In this document: one piece after another, positions 47,721 through 59,822 of the stretch
How positions within the stretch are numbered: position 1 is the first letter of the stretch
Layout: each line of letters starts with the position of its first letter
From: Vitellaria paradoxa
Taxonomy: Eukaryota; Streptophyta; Magnoliopsida; Ericales; Sapotaceae
Direction: 5' to 3'
Assembly (NCBI GenBank): GCA_019916065.1
Contig: CM034237.1
Span: 45,900,367 to 45,964,366, forward strand
Length of the DNA stretch: 64,000 bases
Notes under the pieces: model-generated
The model's database searches: none
What the model was told of the DNA's origin: nothing
The model's input: the letters and a program-made list of their open reading frames with translations, nothing else
Made by a program: the position numbers and the translations under genes

Positions 47721-48248
47721 ATTGTTGAAAAAAAAATAGGAGTTAAAGTGAGATTAAGACAATAGTCACATCCAATGTACTTAAAAATAAAAATAAAAAA
47801 TAAGATCAACCTTCTCAGGGCAGAAAAATAACTAGGTACTAAGTGTATGTTCTAAACCATTAGAATTGTGCCACACGTGGCACAATCTTAATGATCTACA
47901 GACTGCAGCAGCTACTCTAGGAGCATCTAATAACTTCTTTTTCCGTCTCACTCTCCTCTTTAAGGTTAAATTTCCAACGTCTTAAGTTTCGAATAATATT
48001 TGGTGGGATTTTAGTTTCAAAAACTTGAATGAATATTTCTGCTTATTAGGAAATTTTTAAACTTTGTTGATATTTCATCGAGGAGCTTAAAATAAAAAAA
48101 TTCTCGCATTTGCAGGATATTAAATTTCAGAATCTAATGTTAATCTTTGAAAATTCTGTTAAAAATACGTTGTTAAGTTTAAATTGATAAAATTAACCTC
48201 ATTAACATAATATACCAATGCATTTTAAAAAAAAATAATAATAATAAT

Positions 48249-48575
48249 TTAAGTGACATTTGGTCTACGTTTTTGTTTTCTGTTTTCTATTTTTTATTTT
48301 TTTTATGTGTTAAAAATCTCAAAACGAGGAAATAGAAAATGTTCTATTTTCTTTGTTTTGAAAATTTTCTCATTTTTTGTTAAAAACTCTCAAAACGACT
48401 TTTTGTCATTTTATATTTCATGTGTAAAATTATTTTTTATTTTCGAAAACAAATTTTAAAAATACAAGTAACTAAATGCACTTTGACCTATTTATTTTAT
48501 TTTCAAAAGTACAAAATGAACAATGAATTCAAAATAAAAAATAAAAAATAAAAAAATGAACCAAAAAAGCCCTTA
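48249..48575. repeat. MITE-like family A, copy 6
   Basis: The left end is ttaagtgacatttggtctac and the right end gaaccaaaaaagcccttaa. The interior aaaactctcaaaacgacttt is a close match to the copy at 49171. Confidence 0.7.
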
Positions 48576-49170
48576 ATTTCTCAACTTGTAATTCTATTGT
48601 ATTCAGAAATATATTCACACATACTAATATTACAAAAAAATCACCTTTTAATTTTCAAACGTACCAAAATACAAAATTTCATTCATATTCCTATTTCCGT
48701 TCGCATGCACGTGCATGGCATGGGAGGAACCCAATTGAAGGAAATATTCACTGGTGCTCACCTCGCGACGGAAAAACCCCTCTTGCCCAAGCTCTCTTCT
48801 TTGTTTTCCATCAGGTTTTAGTTTGGAACCATTACTTAATTTTTAGCTTTATTTTATCTTATATGACATTTTTTATTATTATAATTCTTTTTATTTGATA
48901 ATTTTTGTCAGCCTTTTCACTCGTACCTTAATTGTTTTTATTTAGAAATATTTTTTTTTACAACATTTTATAATAAATATAGATAACAAATTTTAATAAA
49001 AAGAAAAATCTTATAGAAAGAAAGCAAGCTGCATAATAATGATTCCCATATCAAATCACTAAAACTCCGATTAACAAAATTTTCAATTTTTGATTTTCAA
49101 TTTTCTTTTTTAAAGATGAACTGAAAAGTCATTAGGTAAATTTATTTCTAATTTTTAATTTTTAAAAAAA

Positions 49171-49513
49171 TAAGGTGGCATTTTGTTTACTTTTTTATTT
49201 TTTGTTTTCTATTTTCATTTTTTGTTTTAAAATTTTCAAAACAAAAAAACCAAAAAGGCTCTATTTTCATTATTTTGAAATTTTTTTTATTTTGGATTAA
49301 AAACACTTAAAAACGGATTTTTACTATTTTTCATTTTATGTGTAAAACTCATTTTCTGTTTTTTAAAATAAATTTTAAAAACACAATTACCAAATGCGTT
49401 TTGAGCTTTTTCTTTGTTTTCAAAAGCATAAAATGGAAAATGAGTTCAAAACAAAAAATAGAAAACAAAAACAGAAAACAAGAAATAGAAAAACAAACCA
49501 AATGAGCTCTTAA
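49171..49513. repeat. MITE-like family A, copy 7
   Basis: The left end taaggtggcattttgtttac and right end acaaaccaaatgagctctta are terminal inverted repeats. They end in taa/tta, which may be the TWA target duplication of PIF/Harbinger elements. Confidence 0.7.
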
Positions 49514-49879
49514 TGTTTTTAAAATTTTCAAAACTTGTGAAAACGTAAAGAATATGTTTTCTTAAGTTTTTATTTTTATTTTTTATTTCATTTTTCGTTC
49601 TATTTTCACAACCGATGCAAGTCATAATCATTACCCATCATTAATCACAAACATGATATCAAAATTACTCATACTCGGTAAATACCTCATGTACTGCTTA
49701 TTTGAAAAGGGTATGGAGATACCAATAAGAAGTTGTATATGAAAATTTTAAAGTATTCTCAAGTAAGGAGATGTATAAAGAAAATTTCATCCCCAAAATA
49801 TAGACAAGAACAAAAACGGAGACGAAGAAAATGATATCTATCCCGTTTAACATCTCTGCTTGCCACTAGGCCTTACTTG

Positions 49880-50270
49880 TCACTAGACCCACCACCGCAG
49901 CCACCACTCCCACCAACATCTGATCACATCAACCTGTCGCCATCACCACTGTTCCCCCTCCCCCACCACCACCACCACCACTAACCATCACTAGCCGCCA
50001 CTACTTTCGACCATTGCTACAGCAACCACAACTTCTAATTACCATCATTGTTGTGGCTTGCCAACAACTTCCAACCACCACCAACAGTTGGCCATCTTCT
50101 TTGCCATTAGCTACTATCCCCTCAACTGTCACCATTGCTAATTACTGCTCACATCTAATCATCACCCGCCACTGCAACCAACCTCTAGTCATTATTGATC
50201 ATCATCACTCACAATTGCTGATCACTCTATTAATGTTACAATTACTAATTAACAATTATTATTATTAAAC
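49880..50270. repeat. Low-complexity CCA/CAC-rich segment
   Basis: Runs such as caccaccaccaccacca and repeated accatcac words occur. The 84-codon frame at 50014-50268 is low complexity and is not treated as a gene. Confidence 0.7.
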
Positions 50271-50766
50271 GTATTTTTAAATTTTCATTTACTTTTTACA
50301 GTGATTATGAAAATCAAAAATCAAAAACCAAATACAAAAATAAAAATTGGTAGTTTTGTTAAATAGGCCCCCAATATTCAAGACTCATAAAACATCTCCA
50401 CCCATCATATATGTGCTTGTGCTTCCATTGTACTAAAAAAACATAAAAAATAAAAAACACAAGAAAAAATTTAACTATAAAACTATAATTTCTATTTTTT
50501 TTTTCTGGGGTATAATGCACAAACTCCTGGAATGCAAATATCCCCTCATCCAACCCGAGCCTTCAACCCATCAACAACAGAAAATAACAACAGAAATTAA
50601 CCACCACGTACGGCACCCATCAAAAGCCTAGCTCCAAGTTCAGAAGTGGAAATAAAGGTTTCGTTCGGCAGGTACAAAACGTTAAAAATTTTTTAAACAT
50701 TATTTATTTTTTATTTTACTATACGAACTACGAATTTACAAATAAATTATCTCACTTTTTGTTACT

Positions 50767-51018
50767 TCTAACATTCCAAAAATATTAATGTCCACATAAA
50801 GTGTATTTGAAATTGTATAAAATTATAAAAATTAATATTTCGTATTTCTAACGTTCCAAAAATATTAATGTCCACATAGAATGTGTTCGAAATTGTATAA
50901 AATTATAAAAATTAATATTTCGTATTTTGTACAGTGACTAAAAAATTTAAATTTTATTATCTCGTAATTCATATTTGTAGAAATTTATAATATTATATTA
51001 TTTTGGACCGTTTGAAGG
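50767..51018 (+). repeat. MITE-like family B, copy 4, with 80-bp internal tandem duplication
   Basis: The segment starting ttctaacattccaaaaatat is repeated 80 bp later (50766 and 50846) with a few substitutions. The family hallmark ttttattatctcgtaattca follows, and the element ends near gaccgtttgaaggctc. Confidence 0.65.
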
Positions 51019-51045
51019 CTCAAAAACTAGCAAAAGAGCACCAAA

Positions 51046-51237
51046 ATTTTGGTGCGTTTAGTAGAGCCACAATTTCTCTCTTTTTTACTTTACCATAATA
51101 AAAAATAAAACCAAAAGTTTTACCAAACACAAAAATTATCATTTTTTTACTCTGTTACAGTAAAAAATTTACCAAACATTCAAAAGTTATAAAAAAAATA
51201 TTAAAAATTACACTTTATTCCACTAAACGTACCAAAA
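51046..51237. repeat. MITE-like family C, copy 1
   Basis: tttggtgcgtttagtagag on the left and ttccactaaacgtaccaaa on the right form an imperfect terminal inverted repeat. The AT-rich interior has repeated ttaccaaac words. Confidence 0.6.
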
Positions 51238-51734
51238 AATGTAACTAAAAAAACACACAAAAAAATTACCCACAATTGAAGTTGGTTTGCTTTTTTTTGA
51301 ATATGCAAACGGCCTCTTTGTTGAATGCCAAACACACCCATAATTTATTCTCCAGCTTTTTATTTTGATAAGAGGCGCAAGTTAGTGAAGTCCATGGGGG
51401 ATAGAGCTAGAACGCGCCGGAGCCAGACACTTCGGTCTTCCCGGACAGGGCTCAGTGGATTTGGAGGGAGTGTAACGAAAACGGTAACCATTTTGCCAGC
51501 TATATAGACTTTTTTCCATAGAATAGATGCTTCATGTTAAACCAGGAGCTGACTTAATTTTTAAGCTTTTTATTTTAGTAAAGTTTTAGGGATTTTTTAT
51601 TTACAATTTAAAGAAAAAATAATACACAATAATGTTTAAAAATTCTAAGCATTTTTTTATATATTTTTTTAAATAATGCGAATACCATACTTAAAAATTA
51701 TTAAAATTAAATGAAAAACATATTATCAACTTTG

Positions 51735-52145
51735 GGGCGTTTGGAGGCAAAGTTTATAATAAAAAATTACTAATTTTTGATTCTTGAATATTTAATAAAT
51801 TATCAATTTTTACTTTTTTTTTTCTCAATTATGATAATTTTTTAAATTTAAAAATTATTAAAAATTACTAAATATTATTTAAATGTTTGATAAATTATCA
51901 ATTTTTGCTATGTTTTCTCAATTACAGTAATTTTTCAAACTCAAAAAGTTATCAAAAATTATTAAATAATTATCAAAAGTTAACAAAATTTTATCAAATA
52001 CTCAAATTACAAATAATTACTAAAAATCACCCGTTTCACTGATCAAATAAAAAATTATAACTAATAATTTTTGACACAATACAAAAAATTCGACACAAAA
52101 CAAAAAATCACTAAAAATTCGTTAAAAATTATACTTCCGAGCACC
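51735..52145. repeat. MITE-like family C, copy 2 (longer, rearranged)
   Basis: It starts ggggcgtttggaggcaaagt and contains doubled blocks such as tttgataaattatcaatttt. Similar words recur in copies 1 and 3, but the ends are not well defined. Confidence 0.4.
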
Positions 52146-52535
52146 TCCCGAAAAACTTGATTTTTCCACAAATTAAACCTCAACGGGCACAATGTATTTA
52201 ATGGAAAAAATAATGAGAGAGCGAGAGAGAGAAAAGAATCATGCTAAAGATTTAACCGAAAAAAAAAAATCACGCTAAAGATTTAACTTATCATCAACAA
52301 TTCTTTCTTTGCACTGAAAATTACAACAAAGCAGCCAGAGAGAGAGAGAGAGTTTGCTTAGCTTTTGGGAAGGGAGAGAGGGGGAGGGGAGGACGCTTAG
52401 CTGGTGCCTGGTGGTGATGAGGCTCGGAGCTCGACAACAACCCCCATTGGGAGAAAAGATGTTGCTTCCCAAGCTGTTGTCTGCCAGTTATAGCCTAGGA
52501 TGCTGCTGCATACGCGCTACCCCTAAACTATCGAG

Positions 52536-52978
52536 TCATATTTCCTGGTCATCATCGCCGCCGTTTGGGAGGCGGCGGCGGCTGCTGCTGGTGCTGCAAC
52601 TTCTGCAGTCACCCACCTCATCTTCACTGTACACGTCGTCGTCGTCACCGCCACCATCACCATTAATACCCGCATTATTGCTATTCGCGACGTCATCGTC
52701 GTCATCAGCTTCGGAGTCCTTGGAACTGGCGGTTGGAGGAAAATATTGAAGACACGCGCTGGCGGCGCGGCCAACTATAGGATTCGGCTCCGTCAACTGC
52801 CTCCCGTCACGAGGCGGTGAAAACACCACCGGCAGGTACTCATCCTCCTCACACGGGAACTTTGAGTTCTTGAAGTGCTCTTTCAATGCTTCCAACCCCT
52901 TCCCAATTTTTCTCAAGGAATTAATGCAGAGACATATTAATAATGATATTGTATGTGTGTGTGTATATATATATATAC

Positions 52979-53017
<39 letters not shown>

Positions 53018-55038
53018 CCTGCAATCTTGCATAAGTGACTTCACATATTTTCTTTGAGTTAAAGACTTCCCAATTCTGAAGATGAAAAGCCTTGTAGAGT
53101 CTCAAAGTTGCTTCCGGTGAAGTCATATTTACAAACCCATATCCCACATTACATTTGTTGCTGTGCTCAAAACCCAATTCCAATTGTCAAAAACCAAATA
53201 GATCATAGAAGGGGGGAAAAAAGAATAGAGGAGAGAGATAATCACATGAAATCAATAGGTAGATAAACGAAATCGTAGGAGGACAAGTGCTGGTCTTCGC
53301 CTTCGCCGCCGCCGGCGCAAAGCTGCTCGTTGCAATGAATGCAGTGATTGTCCAGCATATTCAGTAATAGCTTCTGACTGCACCAAACCCCCCAACGAAG
53401 TCAATACACAATAATCTGAAAACCTTATCTAGTAACCCAATAAAATAAATTACAAAAAATTTCACCAAATTAAATAATATTGAAAAGAAAAAAATATATA
53501 TACAGGAGAGCAAGCGTTAAGAGACACACGAACCTGTACTTGTTGGGAATGTTCTTGATCATAACTGTGGTCCTGGAATCTCTGCAATTGGATTCCATAA
53601 TCGCATCTTCGTTTATAAGAAATCGAGGGTCGAAGTCCTTTGGGTGCCTTCCTTTCAATGGCCTGTTACTCTTGCTCATCTGCTGGTGGTGGTTTGCACT
53701 AGTGCTATTTGGGTTCTGACCCTTCTTTGAGTGCTTCTTCTGAGGCCTATCGTTGCACTGCTCAATTCCATTCCCAATCACGCCACTTAAGCACAAGGAA
53801 GCAATTGAACCACCAAGAGTCCCACCACTCGCATTCCTGTTACTAGAACAATTCCCATTAGGGTTTCCTCTACAAAAAGTTGATTTCTTCGTTGGAAAAT
53901 TGTAGCCTCGTGGCCGCAGGCTAGCGGCGGAGCAGCCAGGCAATGCCGGTGTAGGCGGCGGCAGACGGCGGGAGTTTCTTCCTGGGTCATTGGCAATGGA
54001 ATTGAAGTTTTTTACTGTGTTTGGTGAGGTGGGTTTGGAAAACCTCTTGCCGTGGCCACCGGGGCGACTAAATTCGATGTGGATATTCTTGCCGTGAATT
54101 TCTTTACCATTCATCTCTCCAATAGCCTTAGATGCATCCCTCACATCGAAGAACTCCACAAACCTTTGGTGCCGTTTCAATGGAGTCTCTCTCAATTCCT
54201 TTACAGGACCTGGAAATCAGAATCACAGATAAAATAAATTTAGTCAAAACCCCAATATTCGTTGGGTCAAAAGTTAAACAAATACATAATACACAGATTC
54301 TTTTCAATTCATACCAAAAGCTTCAAAAATTTCTTTGAGACAAGCGGTGGAGACCTCCGAGTCTAAATTGAAAATCACAAGGGTCCCTTGGTTGTGCCCG
54401 TCGGGGACGCCAGCCACCGACGGAATCGTGAACTGAGCCCACACGGCACGGCCGGAGATCAGACCACGCGCCGGTGGCGGAAGCGGGGCCACCAAATTCT
54501 GTAGTTCATACACCGAATTATTATGAGTCAACAACAAGGCGTCGAAGTGCCGCCTCAGCCTGCTCTGCTGCTGCATATGCTGGTCCCGAATCTCCACCAT
54601 CGCCGCCTCGGCGTGCCTCAGGTCGTAGAAGTGGACGGTCACAATTCCGTCGCGCACTTTCTCCATCTGCACCGCCCTCACGTCTCCGAACACCTCCAAT
54701 TCTCTCCTCACCTCCGATTCACTCACGTCGGTGGGGACGGAGCTCAAAAGAAGCGTCCGCGTCGGCATCGTGGAAGGCGGAGGCAAGGGCGGAGGAAGCG
54801 GCGGGTTTGTACCAACATACGCTGGTGGTGGCGTAGGCGACGCGTACTGGGGGTACCCTACGGCGCCACCGTCACAGAAAGGGGGAGGGTACGGCCGAGG
54901 GGGCGGAGGAGGGTATGAGTAGTAAATTTGCGGCTGAACCAAGGTCATTTGGTTGGGACTGTAGGGGTTTCTCGGCCGGAACTCTTCGGCTCTGGGGTCT
55001 AAACTCCCCGGAAACCTCAAAAAACCAGTCTCTCCCAT
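52536..55038 (-). CDS. TEL: TERMINAL EAR1-like (Mei2-family) RNA-binding protein, 678 aa
   Basis: Mei2-like RNA-binding proteins of the TE1 group (maize TE1, rice PLA2, Arabidopsis TEL) act in the shoot apex to set leaf initiation rate and phyllotaxy. Exons in gene order are 55038-54315, 54209-53534, 53377-53246, 53160-53019 and 52898-52536. They total 2,037 nt, and all joins are GT-AG and in phase. The Pro/Tyr-rich N-terminus (residues about 40-90) precedes RRM1 (about 93-165, [12 protein letters not shown]) and RRM2 (about 218-295, [12 protein letters not shown] to [10 protein letters not shown]). A long Ser/Asn-rich linker follows, then the C-terminal Mei2-type RRM3 from about 455 ([20 protein letters not shown]), through [12 protein letters not shown] and [18 protein letters not shown]. 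The tail is acidic and rich in Asp. The length is near known family members (about 530-680 aa). The start ATG opens [15 protein letters not shown]. No damage is visible. The last acceptor (gggaag|GGG) has a weak pyrimidine tract. Confidence 0.93.
52899..53018 (-). other. TEL intron 4: 120 nt, in frame, stop-free, with microsatellites
   Basis: The intron begins gtatttctctctctctctct and ends attgggaag. It carries a (CT)n run within about five bases of the donor and a (TA/TG)n run, and has no stop in the exon frame. The open frame continues from exon 4 into exon 5 through [11 protein letters not shown] and onward, so a retained transcript would stay coding. Confidence 0.8.
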
Positions 55039-55420
55039 GGGCGACTAGCCGGAAAACCAGTTGAACAGGTGGGCAAAAGGCGGTTTCCCGGCGAAGTCAA
55101 AAACAAGTCAACAACGGTTTACTGATTTGATAGCGGTTTGCCGGCTCTTCTTATGGGCCATCTCGCTTACAGCTTCCGAAATAGACAGTACACCTCCCCG
55201 CTCTCATTCTCGCTCTAGACTATCCAACTCAGGTAGTTCGCTCTCTCTCTCTCTCTCTATATCTATGTAAAAACGACACAAAAAGACAGATTGGTTTCCT
55301 TTTTAACCAGTTCGCTTTTGAACCATGGTATGCTAAAAATGTAATCCCAGTTTACTTCGCCGGTGAAATTTCCTATTTACCCCTTTCCGGGTGGGTTAGG
55401 GATCCTACACGTGGCCTTTT
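55039..55420 (-). promoter_or_regulatory. 5' leader and proximal promoter region of the TEL gene
   Basis: Upstream of the ATG the minus strand carries a GA-rich run (CT tract at about 55228-55258 on the plus strand), typical of plant 5' leaders and of GAGA-type elements. The composition stays balanced to about 55420 (around cacgtggcc), then turns AT-rich. No TATA box can be assigned confidently. Confidence 0.45.
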
Positions 55421-58400
55421 TAGGGGTGTTTGTGGAAAAATATTTGTAATTGTCGTATTAAATAAATAAATGAGAATATTGTGCGTGAATGGGTAGAACT
55501 TATTTCAGCCCATCTTATTTGTGATTTTGGAATATAGATCGATAAATACGATATTATTTATGAAGTCAGTTAAATTTTATATTTAGAAATAAATCACCAG
55601 TTAAAGTCTCATTAAGTGAATCGTATTAAGACTTTGATTGGAAAAAAAATTAATTTTTTTCTTTTTGATAACTAACCATTAGATACTAAAAAGTTATTTT
55701 TTAAAAAGGAAAAAATAGCTTTTCAGTAGATAATTTTTTAATTTTTATTAATTTGACATTTTTATCATTAATAATTTCAAATATGAGAGAATAAATTTAA
55801 TCATTTCAAAAAAAATAAAAATAAAAAAGTTGAGTAGTTCGAAACCAAGACTTTTCAAATAAAACTTTAGTTTAAGACACGATTCCTAGTATATTTATAT
55901 TTTGACTCCGTTAAAATTGTCATTAGATAAAGTATATTTATTTAAGAGTTGATTTATGTTTTAATTAATTGTGCAGTTCGGGTTTAAAATATATATATAG
56001 ATATATATAGATTCTAAATTCTAAATTTATCATCTATTTGATTTCAATACTTATCTTAATCTTCAATAATTATGAAACTTATCATAATTATAGAAATAAT
56101 ATTGTGTACCTATAATATATTTTACAATTAATTTAAATGGACTTTATTTCTTTTTATTTTCATTAACGATACGATATTCTCCCCAATTTTTAATTCTAAA
56201 AATTATCTACACAGTTAAAAAAATATTTAATGATTATTAGTTTCAAATTAATTATATAATGGTTATACCAAACTATTATTTAAAGGGCTACGGCTAGAAA
56301 AATTGTCTTTAAATAAAATTTTTAAAATATTTGATATTATACTAAAAATTTTAAAATATTTCAGTTTGTTTTAAAATAATGTGAATGTTTTATCTTGATT
56401 AAGTTAAATATATTTAGTTTAATAATAAACAGGCGTATTACTTTTATTTTGACTTCTTTTTATATTTGTTTTATATAATTTTTCATCAAACTCTTATTTT
56501 TTTTTTTTTTTGTAACTTTTAATTACATTGTTGCATTTATGGAAAACTTTTTAGGTTCAAAATATTAGTATATGAAAATTTTTTAAAATATATAAAAATT
56601 TTAACTCAAATTAATAAAAAAATAGTTATTAGTTAGGTTGCCCTTGTATATTATTTTATTTTGTAAATGGGTTTTTTAGTCAAGTTTTAATGCCTTATTC
56701 TTTACTCGTAAATCTATTTACTAGGAACATTGTGACGCCTGAGCTAATTTTATATGCAACAAATGAATGAGGAGTTTTGCTAAGTCATTTTCTCATCACC
56801 TTGGGCTTCTGCCGTTGACTAAAAGTGACTGTTTTTTGTTTAAAGTGGGACTCGGAATTAGAAGAAAAAAAGAGAGAAATAGTTGAAGAAAAAGAAATCA
56901 GGTAAATAATAAAGTTGGTATTTCCCTAATAGGTTAAGGTCTCGTTTGGTTTATTAAAAAATAATAAAAAATTTTATAAATCTTTATTAATTTTATATCA
57001 CATCAATTTTTTTCACTACATGTATTACGAACGTTTAATTTGTCTTACTTTTTCTTACTCCAAACAAACCCTAAGTTTTTTAAGCGCGATTTCTGAATTG
57101 TGACTGACGTCTAAAATAGTTTCCCGAATTTATGTCTGAGCATCACCTTTTAAAAATAAATAAATAAATAATCAAAAAAATCAATAGTCAGACCTATTTG
57201 ACTTCCTCCAAGATTTGAGTTTGCTCTTAGCGTATTGGGAGAAATTAAATATAAAAAAATAAATTTATACAAATATGACCATTGTTATCTCGTCTATAAA
57301 GCTGCTAACATTTATGCATGAAAATTAAAGTGACATTTTATTTATTTCTCTATTTTTTCTTTTTGTCTTATAGATTTTATATTTAAAAAATTTTAAAATA
57401 AGGAAAAAAGAAAATATTATATTTTCTTTATTTGAAAATTTTACTTCTTTTAGATTAAAAACACTTAAAACGAATTTTTACTATTTTTCATTCAATGTGT
57501 AAACCTATTTTTTGAAATCTTATGTTGTTTGCTTATTGTTGCGAACTCGGTATTTGGATGGTAAAAAAGTACTGAAAAATACAAAATATTGATATAAAAG
57601 TGATATATGATGAAATTTGATTAGAAGAAAATACAAAAATGGCGTAAAAATTGGTGAGTTTTGATATATTTTGAGCTTTCAAATAGCCCCCTGAGTCAAT
57701 AATTTTAAGAGGTGTTTGGAGTTATAAAAATTTATATAAATTTAGAAATTTGTACCGTAAATAAAATTTTAAATTTTAAAAAAAATTATAAAAATTTTTA
57801 AAATTTTTTTAAGTTCTAAACGCACCCCATATTATATAAGCTATATTTGTAGAACGAATAAAAAAATGTAAACCCAGCATGACTCCTATTTATTAGCCCA
57901 CAGTTAGACTTTTTGTTTAAAATAAAAAGTTAAGGAAAAAAAAAAACTTGTAATTCAATAAAAATTTTAAACCTAAAAATATGAGCTGAACATACCAAAT
58001 CGACACCAACAATGGGGCAGTATTACCAGTCGAATGTTTCGATTCTCGTTCGACCGGAATTAGGCGAAGAATATATTGCAACTTTCTTGCCTTGTTGTAT
58101 AAATTTTTAAAAATTTTTAAAATTTTTTAGTGATTAGTTTGTTCTTTTTGGTAAACTAATCGTATTCTAAATTTAATTTTCTTTTAACATAATTATATTA
58201 TTATTTTATTTATTTGTAGGAGCTAAAAATCAAAGAATTAAGATAATAATATATATTTTTATAATTATTTTTATTTATTTTTTTAATAGATAAGAATTAA
58301 AAAACGTTAAGTATCTTCAGTAGTGGCGGCTCTGGCGCCTACTAAAATAATGTCCTCAGTGGTGGAAGTGGCGGCTCAGGCCACCAGTCTGCTGCTGTAG

Positions 58401-59754
58401 GTGTTGCTGCTGATGTCTGGAATAAATTTTGTTCCCTTTTTTTTTTTTTTTAAGAAGTAAAAAGAAATAAAAGTAAAGGGAGAGATAAAAAAAGTAAAAA
58501 AATAACCGGAAACTTCTTTCTAGATGATATGATAACTACTTTACAGCTTCCCTAGGCGTTAATGACCTCAATTTAGATCACAATTTTGGAAGGATCAAAA
58601 AAAAAAAGAGAGGAATATAAATTAATCGGAGCTTAACTTTAAAAAATGTAAATAACATTTTACGCAATTGTAATAATTAATGGCTACATTTATGGTTAAA
58701 TTACACATTATTTCTTTGAGATTTAGTTTAAAAATATATGATTATTTTAATTTAAAAAATCAATACAAAACTTTCTTGTAAATACATACTTTTATATATT
58801 CATTTTTTAGACAATCTTATTGAAAACCCATACTTAATTTAACTTTATATAAATGAATATATAATTTGAAAACCCAATAGCGTTGAAATGAAAATAAGTA
58901 AAAACCCAAACTATAATTTGAAAAACCCAATTTGAAATGAAAACCCAAAATTTATATATATAATTTGGGTTTTCAAATTATATTTACCTTTATAAATGAA
59001 AACCCAACAGCACAGAAATGAATATATAAAAATTGAAAACTCATATTTAACTTTAGAAAATTCATAATTTAGAAAAATTTTTATCTTATCTCTTAACTCA
59101 TACTTATTAAAAACCTTAACTCTGGAACTTAATTCTGATATACAACATGTCCTACAAATATAAAAACAAAAATTCTAATCAAAATTAAATTCAAAAACAT
59201 ATCTACAATATAATTTTTAAATTGATAATTCTACACGTGCATATGAGCCATAACCCTAAAATGTATTAATCGTGAAATTAAAAAGGTTCTGAGATTAAAA
59301 TAGCGTAGAGCCATCTCCACTTTGCCCCACTTTTGTAGATTTTCTCCGTATTTTTTCAAATCACGCGTTTCTCTTATTTGTGTTGAATTTTATGATTTAA
59401 TAATGCTTACGTAGTTAAGTTGGCAAGACAAAAGATTATAAATTCTTTGCAGATATTGGTAGACTGTTTTAACATTAACTAAATGCTCAATTTACAATTT
59501 TTTTTTTCCAATCTCTTTTTCCTCTGTTGGATACGTCGTCACATCTACACCTTTTCAAAAAATAAAACAAAATAAAATAAAATAAAAAGAAAAAAAAAAA
59601 AGAAGAAGAAAACGTTATTGCATTTAACTTTTTGGATGGGATATTAATATTATTGTTGGATATATGATGGCATCTATATTTGTCTCATTCACAGATGTCT
59701 TGGCATTTATGTGGCTAACTAGGTGGTGTTGTTTTGTTCCCCACTTGTTCCACA

Positions 59755-59822
59755 AAGATTATGGGCCTCTCTCTCTCTCTCCATTTCTTTCACGCAGATT
59801 ATGGGCCTCTCTCTCTCTCTCT
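59755..59822. repeat. Short direct duplication with (CT)n
   Basis: agattatgggcctctctctc occurs twice about 42 bp apart, each followed by a CT microsatellite; a (TA)n run follows at about 59835-59858. Confidence 0.8.

Larger units (their letters stand above)
44101..49870. other. AT-rich intergenic DNA with repeats
   Basis: No gene is seen. Microsatellites: (TATATG)n at about 45314-45350, (TA)n at about 45542-45566, and cacacaca runs near 44362 and 46609. Three family A MITE-like copies are listed separately. Confidence 0.5.
50271..52535. other. AT-rich intergenic DNA and 3' flank of the TEL gene
   Basis: No gene. It contains family B copy 4 and family C MITE-like DNA. A short balanced island at 51330-51505 (gggatagagctagaacgcgc) has a 60-codon frame without a known match. 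gagaga tracts at 52215-52235 and 52338-52352 lie in the likely 3' UTR of the TEL gene. Confidence 0.5.

Noticed and set aside
50014..50268. 84-codon Thr/His-rich frame
   Set aside because: Low-complexity CCA-type repeats; no domain.
54474..54922. Plus-strand frames of 63-131 codons
   Set aside because: Antisense shadows of the GC-rich first exon of the TEL gene.
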